DNA of 64,000 nucleotides, taken from positions 62,001-126,000 of the forward strand of contig CAUYUJ010003558.1 of the NCBI GenBank assembly GCA_963575745.1. The letters are read 5' to 3'. Both the position numbers and the translations under genes were made by a program. The notes under the pieces are model-generated. The model was not told where the DNA came from. It did not search any database and was given only the letters and a program-made list of their open reading frames with translations. Origin of the DNA: Prorocentrum cordatum (taxonomy: Eukaryota; Sar; Dinophyceae; Prorocentrales; Prorocentraceae). Below, in pieces: positions 40,230 through 50,392 of this stretch; the first letter of the stretch is position 1, and every line of letters starts with the position of its first letter.

Positions 40230-41616
40230 ATGGAAGACCACGTTCACAGGAATGATTTCGCAGACAATGTTCCCGTGGGCTCTTCCGCCGCTCGACAGCT
40301 GATCCTGGCGCCCGTGGCTGTTGTGCGCGCGCCGGCGTCCCCTCGGCAGGGCGCGCGCCCGGAAGCGGTCGCCCTGGTGCACGCCGAGCCCCCTGACCCG
40401 CCGTTGCCTTCGCGGCGGCAAGCGGGAGTTAGCAGCGGCGGCGGCGGCTCGCAGACGCTCCTGGGTTTCATCGCCAACAGCAGGGCCGCACAGGGCGGTT
40501 CTCTTGTCCCACCGGACAGCCATGGCGATCGAAGGCTTCAGGGGCCTCAGCTGGAATTACCTTTTCTGGCAGAGGACTGCGCCCCGGCCACGCTCGTGGC
40601 GCGCCAAACAGCTGCTGCGTGCGTACGCGAATGCTTGGAAGCCGCTTGGGAACAGAGCACAAGGGTTCGCTACGACGCTACACTGCGGGGTCTGGTGAGC
40701 ACGCGGGAGTTGGACACCAAGTTGCCGTTGCTCCCCTGCGATTCGGACGAGAAACTGATGCTCATCTTCTCGGCGCTCGTGCGGCAGCCCTGGGGCTCCG
40801 TCGCCGCAGCAAAAGCAGGCGTCCGAGCATGGCATATCGAAAGAGATCTTTTGCATACTTTCGAGCGGGCGTGGACGCCTCGGGCATGGCAGTTCTGGCG
40901 CGGATTGAAAAAGCTTGCAGACCATTCTTTGCGCCGTGCTAAGCGGCCAATCTCTCTTGCAGAGTTGGGGGTAGTACAGCGCAAGCGTCTCGCACAGGTC
41001 TCTCCTGCAGGCATCCGGGACGCTGCTATGGCGGGGTTCGCCTTCTTTGGTATACGGCGTTTCGCAGAAGTCCAGGCACTTCAGCTCGAAGACATCGAAG
41101 ATCAAGGCACGGCAATACAATGCCGGATCCGGCGCCAGAAAAACGACCCCTTCGGCGAGGGCTTGCTCGTCTGGATCCCCGAGCTACCGCCGCTCGGGCC
41201 CCTGTGCCCTGCGAAGCTGTTCCGGGCTTGGGTGTCCCAGGGCGGCGCTGCGGCAGGAGGACACCGGCGTGCTGTTTTGTGTCACAGGCATAGCGGCCTT
41301 GAAACCAATCTCTGCGGACTCATTCAGGCGCATGCTGTCCCGCCACATGCGCGATTCGCAGATCGGCACGCACAGCCTGCGCAAGGGCGGCGCCCAGTGG
41401 TGGAAACACGCCGCTTCTCTGCCGGAGGAACTCGTGCAGGGCCAGGGCGGCTGGGCATCTCTGGACGTGATGCGGAATTGTTATACAAAATTCTCCGCAC
41501 ACGCTCGGAAGCAGCGCCTCCTGGAGGCAGCGCAGGCCGCGTGTTCAGCCACGCCTCGGCCGGCAGACAGCTTGCCTAATCTGAGCAGGCTCCCGGTTTG
41601 GCAGCGCCCGTTATAG
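40230..41616 (+). pseudogene. tyrosine recombinase, family 2, element D
   Basis: MEDHVHRNDFADNVPVG matches element C. Core-binding region YDATLRGLVST and GSVAAAKAGVRAWHIERDL, catalytic Arg in FAFFGIRRFAEVQAL, then a frameshift near 41,240; after it VLFCVTGIAALKPISADSF, intact box GTHSLRKGGAQWW (HxxR), GQGGWASLDVMRNCYTKFS (Tyr). All catalytic motifs are present in the DNA, but one frameshift separates them. It serves as the reference for the deletion in C. Confidence 0.88.
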
Positions 41617-41734
41617 AGAACTGCCTTGATCGATCAGGACTGTAGAGGAAAATCTCCTGTCGAACTCCCGGCAGGTCAGGTGACCATATCTGCGTCGCGC
41701 TTCGCGCTTGCACTGTGCACTGTGGGCCTCGTAT

Positions 41735-41934
41735 GGGTTGGTGGCCGCCCCTCGTCGGGTGCGCCGCCGTGGCCTGCGACAGACGCAGCACTCCCGACGA
41801 GCCACGGCCAGTGGCAAGCGGATTTCCCTTACGCACGCTTCGCGTCGCCCTGTCTGTGTTCCAGGGGTTTCGGGGGTTCGGTGGTCCCCGGGGCTCCACG
41901 AAAGCTGCCAAGGGATTGTGGTGTGAAGCGGAAA
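41735..41934 (+). repeat. split direct repeat B1, element D
   Basis: 200 bp, same as 42,127-42,326. Stem CTCGTCGGG pairs with CCCGACGAG, flanked by GTGG/CCAC: the D version of the stem-loop, with different paired bases from C. Confidence 0.88.
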
Positions 41935-42072
41935 GCGTAGTTTCTTAGGAGGCTATGCATTCGGGAAACGAGGTTTTCGCGGACACCCATTCTCCTCCTA
42001 AATTCCTCCTTCTCTTCTCCTTACCTCAACGCGCGCAGGCCCGGGGGGTGGTGCCGCGCGTCTCGCGGTCCC
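41935..42072 (+). repeat. split direct repeat A2, element D
   Basis: 138-bp copy of A1; followed by 54 bp and then B2. Confidence 0.9.
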
Positions 42073-42126
42073 TCCCGCCCGCCCTGTGTGGCGTGTCGTG
42101 CTGGTCGCAATCCGTCTCCCTTCGGG

Positions 42127-42326
42127 GGGTTGGTGGCCGCCCCTCGTCGGGTGCGCCGCCGTGGCCTGCGACAGACGCAGCACTCCCGGCGAGCCACGGC
42201 CAGTGGCAAGCGGATTTCCCTTACGCACGCTTCGCGTCGCCCTGTCTGTGTTCCAGGGGTTTCGGGGGTTCGGTGGTCCCCGGGGCTCCACGAAAGCTGC
42301 CAAGGGATTGTGGTGTGAAGCGGAAA
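42127..42326 (+). repeat. split direct repeat B2, element D (right end)
   Basis: Ends GAAGCGGAAA, then CCTCGTCGCTGTCGCC host repeat. Confidence 0.88.
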
Positions 42327-42372
42327 CCTCGTCGCTGTCGCCCTCGTCGTTGCCGCCGCCGCCGCCGTCGTG

Positions 42373-42497
<125 letters not shown>

Positions 42498-42639
42498 GGT
42501 CGTGGTCGTGGTCGTCGCGGAAGCCGTAGTCGTGGTCGTGGTCGTGGTCGTGGTCGTCTTCGTCGTCGTCATCGTCGTCGTCGTCGGCGGCGCAATCGGT
42601 GCCCATCCGTTGGGCGTCGCACTCCCCCCCGGCACCTTC

Positions 42640-42745
42640 GCAAGGGCATCCTCGAGCACGCCGCGCTGCTGGCTCTGCTCGCGCAGGCCCTCCCGCGTGG
42701 CCTCGAGCTCGCCGCGCGCCTCGCGCGGGCTTGCCCGCAATTCTC
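42640..42745 (-). pseudogene. coiled-coil coding module, copy 1
   Basis: Minus strand reads ASPREARGELEATREGLREQ, QRGVLEDALAKV. Homologous to modules at 43,690 and 47,640. The join to the acidic run upstream is out of frame. Product unknown. Confidence 0.4.
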
Positions 42746-43689
42746 GGAATCTTCGTCGTCGTCCTGCTCCTCCGCGTCCCCGTCCTTGCCGTCGTCCTCG
42801 GCCCCGTCGTCGTCGTTGTCCTCCTCCTCCTCCTCTTCCTCCTCCCCCTGCCCCGTCACTCTCCTCCTTCTCCACCTCCGCTCTCCTTCCCCTCTTCCCT
42901 CCTCCTCATCCTCGTCTTCTTCGTATTCGTACCATTAATGTTCTTCTTCTCAGTCGTAATAGTGTTCTTATTATTGGTAGTACTCGTCCTATACTTATTC
43001 GTTTCAATATTGTTCTTATCATTCATATGGTTACGTGTAGCATTTGTATGATCATTCGCCGTGCATTGATACAACATTTATCATTCGAATTACTTGTATT
43101 GCCATTATTCTTATTAGTATTAGTATTCTTAATAGTGTAATAATATTAGTAATCGTATTAATATTATTATTATTAGTATGATTTTCCTCCTCCTCCGTCT
43201 CCTCCTCCTTCCGCCACACAGCACCTCCCCCTCCTACCCTCTCTCCACCCCCCTCCTCGCTTTCCTCCTCCTCCTCCTCCTCTTTCTCTGGCTTCTCCTC
43301 CTCCTCCTCCTCCTCCTCATCCTCCTCCTCCTCCTCCTACTCCTCCCCCTCCTCCTCCCACTTCTCTTCAATGCTTCCGCTGCCTGGCCCCCTCGATCTC
43401 CGAGGAGGAGGAGGAGGAGGAGGAGGAGGAGGAGGAGGAGGAGGAGGAGGATCACAAGGACCACGAGGACCGCGACGGTGATGACACCCGACAGCTTGTG
43501 GAGCTCCCTCTGGGCGCCTCCGGAACTCCCTACTGCGGCCTCCAGGTGCGCAAGCAGGGCGCACAACATCAGCGACACCCTCGCCGATCTTCGAGTCCGA
43601 GTCTGGGACAGAAAGGCCAAGGACGTCCCACAAGTCTCGAGCGCCGGGCCTCGAGGGCCGTGATCCTCAGAGGAGGCCGGCGAGAGGCG

Positions 43690-43805
43690 GAAGGCCGGGG
43701 CCTTTGCGAGGGCCTCCTCCAGCTCGCCGCGCTCCCGGCCCTCCCGGCGCAAGCTTTCCTGCCCAACCTCGAGCTCCGCGCGCGCCTCCCGCGGCTCGCC
43801 GGGCA
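43690..43805 (-). pseudogene. coiled-coil coding module, copy 2
   Basis: GEPREARAELEVGQESLRRE, GRERGELEEALAKA; a missing base at the left end puts it out of frame with the Asp run. Confidence 0.4.
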
Positions 43806-44039
43806 CTCGTCGTCGTCGTCGTCGTCGCCGTCGGCCTCGTCGTCGACCTCGTCGACCTCGTTCTCGTCGTCGTCGACCTCGTCGTTTTTATCGTCTCGCT
43901 TCCCCTCCTGCATCACTTTTCCTTAGACGCAACTCCTCCCTGTCGCATTTCCAAACGTGTCGGTAGAGCTGGCTGGGCGTTTCGCCTGAGACTTCCTCAC
44001 ATTGATGGTTCCGAAGTTTAGAATTCCCTACGCATTAAA

Positions 44040-44760
44040 GGATGAAGAGGCCGGTTTTCAAAATGTGGTTTTCGCCTTAGCACTGCGAGTACTCGTGGTA
44101 AAACATTGCAGCAACGTCAAGAATGGTGGGGGGCGTTTTCAAAATAGGGTTTTTGTCGTAGCGCAGCGCGCACTGATCGTACACATGCGCAACCAATTTG
44201 AACGTAGAAGTCGGCTCGTTTTCAAAATGTGGCTCTCGCTTCAGCGTTGCACACACCCATGTGAACGCTTTCGACAGTTTCAAAGATGGGGGGCGCTTCT
44301 TTTCCAAAGTGTCGCTCTAGCCTCAGCGCCGCACACACTCGTCTATGCTTTTGCAACTGTTCGAATGGTTTGTAAGTGTTTGAATGAATGGTGGATGGTG
44401 GGGTCGGGGTCGTATTCAAATTGTGTTGTTTTGCCTTAGCGCCGCGCGCATTCCTTACAACATCACGTGTAGCTTGAAGGGTGTGTGGGGGACAATTTTC
44501 AAAACGTGACTCTCGCATCAGCGCCGCGCGCATTCGTTTTACAAGCTTGCAGCAGTTTCGGGGATGGGAGAGGGAGCGTCTTCAAAATGGCGCTTCGCCT
44601 CAACGCCCCGCACATTCGTTTCAACATTCCGTAATAGCTTCACGGATGGAGGGCACCTCCGTGCGTTTCACCTAAGCACCGCGCGCTTTCGCTTCAGGCT
44701 CTTGCAACCGCTTCAGGTCTTGAGCACCGGTCGTTTTCAAGGTTTTCTTCTGGGCGACGG
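44040..44760 (+). repeat. degenerate tandem repeat, about 82-bp period
   Basis: Eight diverged units carry TTTTCAAAATGTGGCTCTCG followed by CCTCAGCGCCGCGCGCA and a CGT...TTC spacer (near 44,055, 44,130, 44,216, 44,297, 44,409, 44,492, 44,575, 44,655). No protein supported. Confidence 0.75.
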
Positions 44761-45185
44761 AGACGACTGAAGATTTTCAGGGTAGGGTTATCGCTGGACT
44801 TTCCGTTCATTTTGAGACCCGGACTTCAAAACATGTTGCGCTGCACGGATCCAGGGCGCCTCATCTCTTGACTGGGGCTGTCGCTTGAAGCTTCCTCGAT
44901 GTTCATGGCCGCAAACGTAGACTTGTTGAACAGTGGCGCGGATCGGGGGTGGTCCTTTATCGACAGCGAAACTTTGCTGAACGCCCCGTTGAACAGCGTT
45001 GAGCTGCATGAGTCATCATTCTTCGCGTTCCGCTGAACATGCCGGACAGATGCAAGGCAATTCATGTTCGAAACGGGGCCCTCGTCACAATAGCAGGCCC
45101 AGCTGTACTGGTAACTAGGGGGGGTGCGTTCTGTAGGCGCGGGAGCGTGCATTGCAGCATCGCTGATGCATCTTTGGTTTACTCT
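44761..45185. other. unique-looking spacer
   Basis: No gene, repeat or RNA recognised. Confidence 0.4.
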
Positions 45186-45937
45186 GGTCCTCCACTCTAC
45201 TCCTCCTCTTCCTCCTCCTCCTCCTCTTTTTTATCTTTTTTCTCCTCCTCCTCCTCCTCCTGCTCTTCCTCCTCCTCCTCCATGACCTCCGCCCTCCCTC
45301 CCTCCCTCCTGTTTCCTGTTTCGCCGCTTGAGGTCTCCCCTGCTGGCCTGACCCGCTCGCAGGGAGAGGGGGAGCGCGGCGCCCCCCCCCTCCCCCCCCC
45401 ACTGGGACGTGGCCGAGGCTTTTTCCCTCCAGCCCAGCAGGGCGGCGCTCGGGAGACGTCTCCTGCTACAACTTCACGCAAAGCGCCCCCCCCCCCCGAC
45501 CAACCGGAGGACACGCGAGTGGTCGGGCCCTCCTCCCTCCCGGCCTTTCCTCCTCCTCCTCCTTGCTGCTCCTGCTCCTCCCCTGCTCCCCCTCTCCTCT
45601 TCCCCTCCTCCCTCCCTCGCTCCCTCCCCTCCCCCCCTTGCCTCTTCCCTCCTTCCATCACCTTCTGCCTCGGCCTCTCCCTTGCCCACTTTGTCGTTGT
45701 GCCTCTGCCTCTCGCTTTCCACCTCCCTCTCCTCGTCGTCCCAAAACCTCTGAGAGGTAAGTTGTAATATCCCCAGCGTTTTCCTCAACGTGGGTCTCCT
45801 GGGACCATCACAATACCCTGTATGAAAGACCTGCCCCGTGGAAAGAATCGAGAGGGCTGGGAGCCGTGGGCGGACAACATCTCAACATTGGAAGCCTGGG
45901 TAGCACTCTCTCTCTCTCTCTCCCTCTCGGCCTCTCC

Positions 45938-45974
<37 letters not shown>

Positions 45975-46030
45975 TTTTGCTTAGTTGTTCCCTCTCTCTC
46001 TGATTCTCTCTCTCTCTCTCTGTGTTAGTT
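45186..46030. repeat. pyrimidine-rich low-complexity DNA
   Basis: CTC/TCC runs to 45,660, then CT dinucleotide runs at 45,907-45,970 and 45,990-46,021. Confidence 0.8.
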
Positions 46031-47477
46031 AGGATTTCCCTCTGGTACTCCCTCCATTAATCCATGCCCCTTCACTTGTCCATCTCGCCCCCTCTACCCC
46101 TCTCACCCTCCCTTCTTCCTGTCGTTACCATTTCGGCCCCCTGCCTCGTCGTCGTCCTCCTCCTCCTCATCAGCATCATCATCCCAAGACGTTCCTCCCT
46201 TACCTCCTCATCCTCCTCGACCCCAGCAGGGTGAGCTACGTAAAGCGCCGCTGCTCTCAGTCGCCCTCCTGCAACTATCACATAAGTTATTCATACAGAG
46301 CGATAGCAGGGAAAGGCAACTTTGAGCGTGCACGATAAACAGCGACATGCGAAACACGTCACCGATTCCCTCCCTAGCTAGTGCAACACTGCTTACACCA
46401 ACTGGGATCCCAACCGGTGAATGAACTCAGGTCGCCAGGTGGCCACGTCCTGCCCGCTCCCTTGCCGGGCCTTCCTCAATCGCCCGCCACGGAAATCCAT
46501 GAGCAACTTGCCTGGTGGGAGAGAGGGAGGAGCCCCAAACCTCCGACGCCCAGATTCTGCAATGCCTTGCTGTCCTCGGACCTCTCACCCCCGGGACGGG
46601 TGCCTCATACCCGGCCGCTGCTTATAACGCACATGGGGGTTAGAACACGGACCTCCAGACGCGGCAATCGTGAGCGCCAATTGTTCAAGACGCGGGACGT
46701 CTGGGGAGGAGGAGGAGGAGGAGGCTTTCGGTTCGGATTCCCTCATTCCCACCAGAGATGTGTGGCTAGCGTATACTTCGAGCCTGTGGGCGGACTTCTT
46801 TTCCCTTATCTCTCATGCACTGTGCGTGTAATTTTGTACGCTGGCGTCGCCTAACTTGTTTGCGGTTTGCCTGCGCCGGCCTCTCGCATTCCTGTTTTAC
46901 CCGCAGAACGCACCAGCTCCATGGCTGACCACCCAACCCCAAACGGGAAGATGAGGGGGAGGAGAAAGATGAGCGGAGGGGAGGATGAGGGAGGATGACT
47001 GGGCGCCAATGGCGGTTTCCAGAATCCCTGTCTCCACCAATGATGCCATCTCCCGGGGGCGCACCTCTCACTCCCGCTGGCTTCCGCTGGCGGAGCCGGC
47101 CTCGTCTTGCCTCCGCCGCCCTCCGTCCAGGAAGACATCTCAACCCCTCCGATGCCTCAGAGGCAAGGCCCCTTCTGGAACGCCGCACGTGCCGAGGAGG
47201 AGCAGTAGGGGCATTCATTATTATGTTGTGGGAGGGCGGAACGTGTCCGCTGTTCCTTTCAACATGGCCAGTCTTGTCGTCGACGATGCGAAATGCGTGG
47301 CGGGAATGGGACGCGGCGCACATCCCGCGCGGACGTCAATGCGGTGTCCTGGGGTATCCCCCACTCGCACTGAAATGCCCGCGCAGCCCCCAGTTGTGCC
47401 ACCACTGTTTCTTATGTTGTGGGAGGGCGGGTGGGAATGGGCATGCCATGCTTGACTCGCTCGAGCTGGCTAGCTTG
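46031..47477. other. spacer without supported gene
   Basis: Frames up to 185 codons exist on both strands, but none shows a domain or plausible composition. GTTGTGGGAGGGCGG occurs at 47,223 and 47,415. Confidence 0.4.
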
Positions 47478-47605
47478 ATGCGAACCCTACCCCCCCCACG
47501 ATTTCTGAGGGGGAGGGTGGGGTTCGCTTCGCTCGCCCGGTGACGAACGAAGTGAACCCCACCCTCCCCCTCAGAAATCGTAGGGGGTAGGGGTAGGGTT
47601 CGCAT
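47478..47605. repeat. long inverted repeat (hairpin)
   Basis: Arms 47,478-47,531 and 47,548-47,605 pair almost fully around a 16-nt loop: ATGCGAACCCTACCCC, ACGATTTCTGAGGGGGAGGG, TGGGGTTC. Differences are small gaps in the C-run and one base change. Confidence 0.85.
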
Positions 47606-47639
47606 GTGGCCCCCTAAGCAGGAGGCCAGCAGAAGGCGA

Positions 47640-47760
47640 AGGGCCGAGGCCTCTGCCAGCGCCGCCTCCAACTCGCCGCGCTCCTGGCCCTCCCGGCGCA
47701 GGCTCTCCTGCCGGGCCTCGAGCTCCGCGCGCGCCTCCCGCGGGCTGGCAGGGCACTCGT
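47640..47760 (-). pseudogene. coiled-coil coding module, copy 3
   Basis: ECPASPREARAELEARQESL, RREGQERGELEAALAEA; in frame with an Asp/Glu run encoded by 47,760-47,900. The best preserved of three copies. Heptad-like Leu/Ala spacing suggests a coiled coil. Gene of origin unknown. Confidence 0.45.
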
Positions 47761-47905
47761 CGTCATCATCGTCACTGGCCGCGTCGTTTCCGTTGTCTTC
47801 CTCGTCCTCCTCGTCCTCGTCCTCCTCCTCGTCCTCCTCCTCCTCCTCCTCCTCCTTCTCCTCCTCCTCCTCCTCCTCCTCCTCCTCCTCCTCCTCCTCC
47901 TGGGA

Positions 47906-49064
47906 AGGCTTACACGTGAAGGACGCCCGGTGTCCTGAGTCTGTTTGGGCTTTTTGCGTCGAGCTGCTTCCATGAATCATACGGAGGCGTGATCGCCTCA
48001 TGGCCCGTCAGCGGGCCCACTCGGTCTGCAGGACATTTTACCCGCGCGCACCTCTGGCAGCGGCTCCCATGCGGAATGTTTCGCGGACCCTTCCGATCGG
48101 ATCCGATCCTCTTCCGTTCTACTACAGGCAGTCCGGTCACTTGGTACGACTTGAAAATTCGGCTGAAGTCTCAAATCCCACGACGGTGCCAGATTGTCGG
48201 TCCAGCCAGGCCACGGGTCGTCGGCCCAACCAGCTTGGGGAAACGGGGTTTGGCGGCAGGTCGCGAGCGATGGGCGCAGCGTCGGGCACCCGAAAACGAA
48301 TGCAGGGGCCCCCGCAGACGTGGACGAAGGTCCACGTTCGGAAACGTCAACCTCGCCTCGGGCGTCGGATCCGGGCACGGATCCGCTGCGGATCAGATGC
48401 GGATCCGAAGCTTGTTGGACGGATCCGATGCGAATTCGATGGCTTTGAACGGATGCGAGTGCGTGTTTGGCGCGGATCCTGTCGGACCGCTGCGCCCTGA
48501 ATGGCAGCGAAGGGCTCCGGGGGCGACTTGCGCAGGGGCACGGGGCTGGCGCGACAATGCGGGGGGGGGAGGGCACCTCCTAGAACTTGACTCGGGTGCT
48601 CCTTATGGCAATTTCCTCCAGCGGCTACTTCTCATTGCTTGCTCGGGCAACTCCTTCTAGCACGTTCCTCGGGCGGCTCCTGTTAGAACATTCCTCGGGC
48701 GGCTCCTCCCCCGACTGACCCGTCGGAGCTTCTGACCGCGCCTGGGCGCGCTCGCGTCCGTGCGCCTTCTGGAGTGTCAGGCCCCGGTCATGCGATGACT
48801 CAGTCGCGCTTCCAGCCCCGGCAAATCGCACCAACCTTACCTGACTGTCTGTAAAGGATCAAAACAACTGGATCAGGCATGAACTTTCAGAGGTCCGTGC
48901 GGATTTCCTGCATCGGCGCTGGGCCCCCCCTCCCTGGCTCGCGAAGCGCACCAGGGGCGGCGCTGGAGGCGCCGCCAGGAGGGGCCTGGAGCCGATTGAA
49001 GAACTTCACGCGGCTCGTCGAAAGTTTATGGTTACGTGTGCCGTTTTAGGAGAGCTCCAAAGAG
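47906..49064. other. spacer; GGATCCG-rich patch
   Basis: 48,366-48,480 repeats CGGATCCG-type heptamers irregularly. No gene supported in either strand. Confidence 0.4.
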
Positions 49065-49198
49065 TACACCACCACCAGCCCTGGCCAGGCCCATCCTGGG
49101 CCCTGGACAAGTGTACAGGCCATCCAGGCCTAGGCCAGGAGGGTATATACACCGGTCCAGGGCCCAAAACGGACCTGGCCAGAGCTGGTGGTGGTGTA
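49065..49198. repeat. imperfect 134-bp palindrome, MITE-like
   Basis: TACACCACCACCAGC, CTGGCCAGG and TGGGCCCTGGAC of the left arm (49,065-49,114) recur inverted in the right arm (49,147-49,198). No target duplication identified. Confidence 0.75.
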
Positions 49199-49595
49199 TC
49201 GTTGGCGTCCCTCCGAGATTTTTCCGCTTTTGTTCTGCAACTCCTGCTCTTCTTCTTCGTCCGCGGGCCTCATCCTCCTCTCCTCCTGTGAAGGTGCCTT
49301 GCCTCCTTCCCCCTCCTCCTTCTCCCCCCTTCTGCCGCTCCCTCTCCCTCCTCCCTCTCTTTCTCTCTCCTCCTCCTCCTCCTCCTCCTGCTCCTCCTGC
49401 TTTTCCTCCCCCTCCTCCTCCTCCTCCTCCTCCTCCTCCTCCTCCTCCTCCTCCTCCTCCTCCTCCTCCCTCCTCCCCTCTCCTCTCCTCTCCTCTCCTC
49501 TCCTCTCCTCTTCCTTGTTCCACTGACTTCTCTCTCTTTCCTTGTCCTCCTCGTCGCTGTATACTCTCTCTCTCTCTCTATATATGTCGGCGGTG
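49199..49595. repeat. CTC/TCC microsatellite
   Basis: CTC run at 49,367-49,470 and CTCTC-TCCTC run at 49,475-49,512, then CT/TATA at 49,563-49,585. Confidence 0.8.
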
Positions 49596-49599
49596 CGCC

Positions 49600-50260
49600 G
49601 TGGCACGAACCCCCCCCCCCAGCACTACCGGGGGGGTTCGTGCACTACCGGGGGGGTTCGTGCAGCCCGCACCGGGTGCCGCCAGCGGCTTAGAACCCCC
49701 CCCCCTTACCGCTTTACCGGGGGGTTTCGTGCAGGCCGCACTGCGTCTACCTGGGCTCCCCCCCTCCCTGTGGGAGTGGGGGGGTGGGAGTGGGGGGTGG
49801 GTTGGGGGGGGGGCAGGGGGGCGGTTGGGAAGGGTGGCTCCCTGTCGAAGTGTGGCGTGTGCTCGCCTTGTGTTCTCTATTCGCGTCTGCTCGCCTTTGT
49901 TCCGCCGCAGCCTCTCGTATTGTGGCTCGTGGCCACAATACGAGAGGCTGCAGCGCAACTCCCGAGAGCCGCTGTGGGGGGTCGACGGCACGGCCGCGTA
50001 GAGAAGAACAGTGCCGCCGTGTTCCGGCACGGCCCTGGGATGCAATGCCGCCGCCGTGTTCCGGCCCGTCCTGGTAAGATTCGCGCGTCGGGGCTGGGTT
50101 TCGCGCGTGCTGGGAGCGCGCCGCTTACGGAGGGGTTGCGTCCTTACCGGGGGGTTTCGTGCAGCCTACCAGAGGAGGTCGTGTTTACCGGGGGGTTTCG
50201 TGCAGGCTCGCACCGGGAATGGCGCCAGCTCGAAACCCCCCAGGAGAGATTACCGGGGGG
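49600..50260 (+). repeat. dispersed TACCGGGGGGTTTCGTGCAG repeat
   Basis: At least six copies (about 49,625, 49,644, 49,716, 50,145, 50,187, 50,250) of ACCGGGGGG(G)TTCGTGCA with CGCACCGGG nearby; partly inverted forms give CGAAACCCCCC (50,230). Confidence 0.65.
49907..49951. repeat. perfect 20-bp hairpin
   Basis: GCAGCCTCTCGTATTGTGGC pairs exactly with 49,932-49,951 around TCGTG. Confidence 0.85.
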
Positions 50261-50289
50261 GGGGGGGCTCGCTCCGCACCGGGCACCGC

Positions 50290-50357
50290 CGACATATATG
50301 TACATACATAGAGAGCGACGAAAGACGTATGATCGAGAGAGGGAGGGAAAGGGATAC

Positions 50358-50392
<35 letters not shown>

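Larger units (their letters stand above)
34120..42326 (+). mobile_element. family-2 YR retrotransposon, element D (8.2 kb)
   Basis: A1 - S4 array - leader - RT/RNase H/Dam-like - gag-like - YR - B1 - A2 - B2, colinear with C. Starts GCGTAGTTTCTTAGG, ends GAAGCGGAAA. Inserted in a CCTCGTCGC-type microsatellite. Within-element A and B pairs show no differences by eye, so insertion seems young, yet all three ORFs are frameshifted. Confidence 0.85.

Noticed and set aside
6950-42326. LTR retrotransposon interpretation of the terminal repeats
   Set aside because: Repeats are split (A1 ... B1 A2 B2), there is a tyrosine recombinase instead of a DDE integrase, no protease, and no target duplication.
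46380-46700. tRNA-like sequence (AACTCAGGTCGCCAGGTGGCC region)
   Set aside because: No cloverleaf could be folded in either orientation.
47998-48576. 192-codon minus-strand frame
   Set aside because: Built on GGATCCG-type repeats (RIRIGS, DRIRS); no recognisable protein.
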